Assembly (NCBI GenBank): GCA_039881145.1
Contig: JAYKKI010000032.1
Span: 10,417,001-10,481,000 of the forward strand
Direction of reading: 5' to 3'
DNA length: 64,000 nucleotides
DNA from: Druceiella hillmani
Taxonomy: Eukaryota; Arthropoda; Insecta; Lepidoptera; Hepialidae
The position numbers and the translations under genes are program-made. Under the pieces are notes generated by a model. That model worked only from the letters and a program-made list of their open reading frames with translations, was not told the DNA's origin and did no database searches. The number at the start of each line of letters is the position of its first letter. Position 1 is the stretch's first letter. Of the stretch, positions 60,859-64,000 are shown one piece after another.

Positions 60859-61640
60859 AAAAAAACAGATCATTAAATTCAATAACCTGCCTTGCGTTCC
60901 AGTCGCTATGTGGAATGAAAGGAATGGAAGAAAAAAGAGTTTTCACTGAAAATCATTATTTTATTGTAAAGCTAATGGGTTGACTATATTTTTTGTTTGT
61001 CCTTTCTCTGCATAAACGTAATGAACAGATGGTTAACCGACTCTGGAGCATATGACGTATAACTGCCTATAAGAGGAGCAATCGTTTTTTAATTCAAACC
61101 GCACACTCGCAAAGATTGTCCTTTATCGATAGTCATAGCGAATGCAAGTCGTATTGGAACTTAAAGTCGTTTAAACTTGAATTACATGTTGATCGAAGTG
61201 AGTCGTATTCTTGAAAGTATTACGTCTTATGAGATCCACTCAAAATAGTTGCTTCAATTAGATTGTTCATGTTTTTTTATCTATTGTTTCTGTGCCATTA
61301 CATAACTTTGACTGATCGATGTTTCGGAATGATATAATTTGCACTCCTATTTTCAAATTCAAAATATGTGATGGTGATTCAGGAATATCGAGAAAATTGA
61401 AAACTTCGTTGGGAAATTCACTACTTCACTTCAGTTCATCAACGAGACAATGAAGTTGTACGTCACTGCTTCATTTAGAATGACGTGTTTCATATCATAT
61501 ACATCGACATTTTTAGCTGCTAGAATGGCTCTTCTGCTTAACCATATGTAATTTTGATAACTTGTATCGATGCTTTCGATAATTTCTTTTAAAAACCTTG
61601 TCTACTAATTTCATCGGCCTGTATATCCTAATTTCATTGG
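60709..61640 (-). pseudogene. Helitron helicase remnant with probable 3' end
   Basis: The minus strand from about 61,560 reads YIWLSRRAILAAKNVDV, then (with frameshifts) NFPTKFSIFSIFLN, a NPPKLCNGT-like piece (SKLCNGTETI), LIEATILSGSHK, then PIRLAFAMTIDKGQSLRVCG, RQLYVICSRVG and VYAEKGQTKNIVNPLAL. These are the last helicase blocks of an animal Helitron RepHel in correct order. At least three frameshifts and several stops are present. The strand continues to CTAG at 60,709-60,712, preceded by ATGACCCCGGGT, a likely 3' end. The Rep half is missing. A long TA tract lies between helicase and end. Confidence 0.8.
60785..60854. repeat. TA microsatellite, about 35 units
   Basis: The longest uninterrupted TA tract in the window. 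The two long overlapping ORFs that cross it (plus and minus) are artefacts. Confidence 0.95.
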
Positions 61641-61670
61641 CCTGTATAATTCATCGGCCTGTACATCCAT
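61606..61670. repeat. Short tandem CATCGGCCTGTATAT repeats
   Basis: Three copies of (A)TTTCATCGGCCTGTAT-like units lie at the upstream edge of the Helitron relic. Confidence 0.85.
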
Positions 61671-62039
61671 AGAGAAGGTATTTAAGTCTAAAAAAACATT
61701 TAGGTAAGCATATAGCCGTGCTCATTACGGACCCGTACAATGCGATTGGTCCGAGATGCACTTAATCCCTTTTTTAACTAAAATATTATTACTGTAGCTT
61801 ATCCATAAAAACCATTAAATTTAATAATTAACAAACCAATAAAAACCAATAAATTTAATAATTAAAATTTAACAATATTTGCAGCATTCATTTCTTTGGT
61901 TTAAAATGCAGATGTTCTAACACGGTAACCAAATTTTATAACGTGCTGTGGAAAATTATTTTATAACCTGCTGGGGTTGTCAACACATTTATAAATATAC
62001 ATTTCCTTATAGTTAATGTTTTAAGGTCCAAAGGTCAAG

Positions 62040-62215
62040 AATGAAGTGATCGATCTGGTCGTATGAACGGACTCGAAGTGATCGATACTGGCCGTATGAA
62101 CGGACCCGAAGTGAACATAACGGCCATCTTAGACTAACCCATTGTCATATTAAAAACCGACAAGTTGTAATAACTTTATAACCGCCATTATAATTTGATT
62201 GATCACTTTATAGAC
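62040..62215 (+). mobile_element. Small inverted-repeat element, copy B
   Basis: Same family as 55,781-55,931: left GAAGTGATCGATC, right TGATTGATCACTTTATAGAC. Its left part is duplicated in tandem (GAAGTGATCGAT...CGTATGAACGGAC at 62,043 and 62,074, period about 31). Confidence 0.65.
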
Positions 62216-62219
62216 AAAT

Positions 62220-63490
62220 TATTATTTTTCGCCTTTATTTTGTGTGTATATTCATATTACAGTATAGTTCATGCGGAGTTTATTTTCTTAAGTAGTTTAG
62301 GTTATAATTTTAATTGTATTTTATTAAAAATGATAATTACGAAATATAAAATAACTCATAGTAATTAGAGATGAAAATTGTAATAATTGCAAAGCTAATA
62401 TGAAAAATTATAATTGAATATAAATCGATCTAAAAATTATGTGAATTTTTTTCTAAAGACTTTAATTAGAATATTTCCGGAAAAATTATGGAAACAATTT
62501 TATTTCAACAATACAAGGGCATTATTGACGTAATTATTTAATGTTTTCAAGGAACATTTTCCCTAAATCGCATTAGTGTAATATAAATTTTTCCACTTAC
62601 TGATACATCGATATCAATATTATAGTTACGGAAAGATTTAAATAAGAGGAAAATAAATCAGTGTGTCAGTTACAATTTGATTTTTTTCATTTGATACCCC
62701 ATATAATTGAGGTTGAAATAATTACGAAGCTTAAAAAAATTAAAAGCAAACGGAAAATGACAAAACGAAATTAGTATAATTGACGCCAATAATATAACAG
62801 TAAACATAAATATTAAGTATGAACAAAATATTATTTAATGCCAGTGCGCAATTTATTTTAATATTTAATAGTATATAATATTTCTATGACTAAAATGCTT
62901 ACAGTTATCATACGGGGATATTATATAAAATATTATAAAGCAAGAACGCAGTATGTTTGAGATGTTCATCTTATTTTCACTAATTACAAACTAAATTCGG
63001 TAAGTTTGGAGGAAAATAACATATTTGAAGCTTAAAATTCATTTATAAAACCGATTATTGCAATTTTGTTAAATGATTATACTCGTACTATAACGTGTTA
63101 GGAAAGAAATTCAATATTTTGTCGTGGTTATAATCTCAAAAAATATACCAAGCAAGCTGTGAAATGTATTATACTTATCTGGCCATGAAACAATTTTCAT
63201 CAAGCGTACTACTTTATAATCCTATATTTATTTAAACCTTATGTTCACGTTTGAGGTTAACGTAAGTAACGTATAAGTGACCAGTGCTACTTTCATATAA
63301 TAACTATAATAAATTTTAAGAGAACTAGGGCCATAGTTATTTGAATATTATTTGATTTATGCAAAATTTACTTATTAATTCTTCTAATTTTCAAATCCAA
63401 ATTTAAAATTAAGGAATGGCGTGTTTACCTAATTTTCATGCATTATCAAAATTCTTATTAAACTTAGTTTTAACAAGTTAAAATACTCGT
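62220..63490. other. A+T-rich sequence, nothing recognised
   Basis: No coding or structured feature seen. Confidence 0.5.
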
Positions 63491-63507
63491 AAAATTTCTA
63501 TAAAAAA

Positions 63508-63693
63508 ATGAGTTTCATGCAATGTGCTTTCGTTTACACTTCGGCGGCTGCAGAAGCTAACCAAACCCTTTCGGTCGATAAACAGTACGAACATTCCTCG
63601 AATCGGAATGGTGATAGGGGTATTTTTATTCGCAAAGTCGCTTTTAATATCATGCTAATTATTAATAATACTTTAACACTTTCTCTCAGATGA
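63508..63693 (+). other. GC-richer ORF stretch before a splice acceptor
   Basis: The frame MSFMQCAFVYTSAAAEANQT...GDRGIFIRKVAF is open, and the first 110 bases are much GC-richer than the flanks. It ends in CTTTCTCTCAG, a good acceptor, so it may be an upstream exon or promoter plus intron for the ORF at 63,690 rather than a gene itself. Confidence 0.25.
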
Positions 63694-63764
63694 AATTAAC
63701 AGCGGCCTATGGCTTACTCTATATTTTCGTAGAAATTCGAGATATTGAAAGCTCTCATCGGTAG
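63690..63764 (+). CDS. Candidate signal-peptide-like small ORF or exon
   Basis: ATG directly follows the acceptor TTAACACTTTCTCTCAG and reads MKLTAAYGLLYIFVEIR to a stop after 24 codons. The first 16 residues look like a secretory signal: a charged start, then a hydrophobic run. A GT (TTC|GTAGAA) after 13 codons could be a weak donor. It could be the first coding exon of a secreted protein continuing beyond the window, or chance. Confidence 0.25.
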   Translation: MKLTAAYGLLYIFVEIRDIESSHR

Positions 63765-64000
63765 TTCTAATCAAGCTAAAATATGTATGCAATATTTCAT
63801 TAATAAAAGCAAACTTCTATAAGGTGCTATTAAACTGCCTCTCTTCGTCAACATTGATATAACCATATACTTACCAATTCGTAATTACAGATTTGGTATA
63901 TATCGCTATGTTTTTTTTATTACAGGCAGTTCATCGTGTCCATAAATTTTCTTGTTACCCTTAAAACCCGTGACAAAGATTTTATTTTACAAAATTACAC
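63765..64000. other. Window end, nothing recognised
   Basis: A+T-rich with no feature. Any continuation of the 63,690 ORF lies outside. Confidence 0.4.

Noticed and set aside
60608..60983. 112- and 122-codon ORFs, the longest in the window
   Set aside because: Both are kept open by the (TA)35 tract, overlap on opposite strands, and include the Helitron 3' end.
1..64000. tRNA, rRNA, CRISPR array or bacterial operon
   Set aside because: Looked for B-box-like GGTTCGA strings, rRNA-like GC-rich runs, regular spaced repeats and ribosome-site-led ORFs by eye; none convincing.

Overview
This is eukaryotic, very A+T-rich DNA (roughly 70% A+T by eye) with no bacterial-style gene packing. No open frame is longer than about 120 codons, and most of the longest simply run through (TA)n or (GT)n microsatellites. 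The transposon repertoire (pogo/jerky-like DDE relics, Helitrons, small inverted-repeat elements, many long TA tracts) fits an arthropod, most plausibly an insect. A hemipteran is a guess from style only; nothing here proves the taxon. The window looks intergenic or intronic. No complete host gene could be recognised, and only five isolated exon-like segments are offered, all at low confidence.

Layout. 1-9.2 kb: unique sequence with a foldback (1.8 kb), a copy of a dispersed repeat here called R (2.6-3.0 kb), a degenerate pogo/jerky-like transposase on the minus strand (3.9-6.05 kb), a compound TA/GT microsatellite (7.35 kb) and an exon-like ORF with a consensus splice donor (8.81-8.88 kb). 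9.2-44.2 kb: the dominant structure, two head-to-tail copies of one long segment (C1 about 9.19-27.44 kb, C2 about 27.5-44.19 kb), colinear over dozens of anchors and about 75-80% identical in typical blocks. Both copies carry the same older insertions: a pogo transposase fragment, R, and a pair of inverted arms about 1 kb apart. Each also has private insertions. C1 has a Helitron Rep remnant (19.19-20.15 kb) and an oppositely oriented Helitron helicase remnant (20.36-21.0 kb). C2 has a 510-bp non-autonomous Helitron (42,311-42,820) whose empty site survives in C1, a 243-bp element with a probable 13-bp target duplication (29,765-30,007), and a 160-bp tandem duplication (32.8-33.0 kb). 44.2-64 kb: mostly unrecognised A+T-rich sequence with a GC-rich island (46.9-47.17 kb), an exon-like 63-nt segment with consensus splice sites (48,743-48,805), two decayed further copies of one C1/C2 block (52.7 and 54.5 kb), a pair of matching inverted-repeat elements (55.8 and 62.1 kb), a Helitron helicase remnant (61.0-61.6 kb) and a signal-peptide-like ORF after a good splice acceptor (63,690).

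How it fits together: the window reads as a transposon graveyard overlaid by an old tandem segmental duplication. Shared and private insertions let events be ordered: pogo fragment, R and inverted arms first, then duplication, then Helitrons and the small inverted-repeat element. Whether the duplicated unit carried a gene of very small exons is unresolved.
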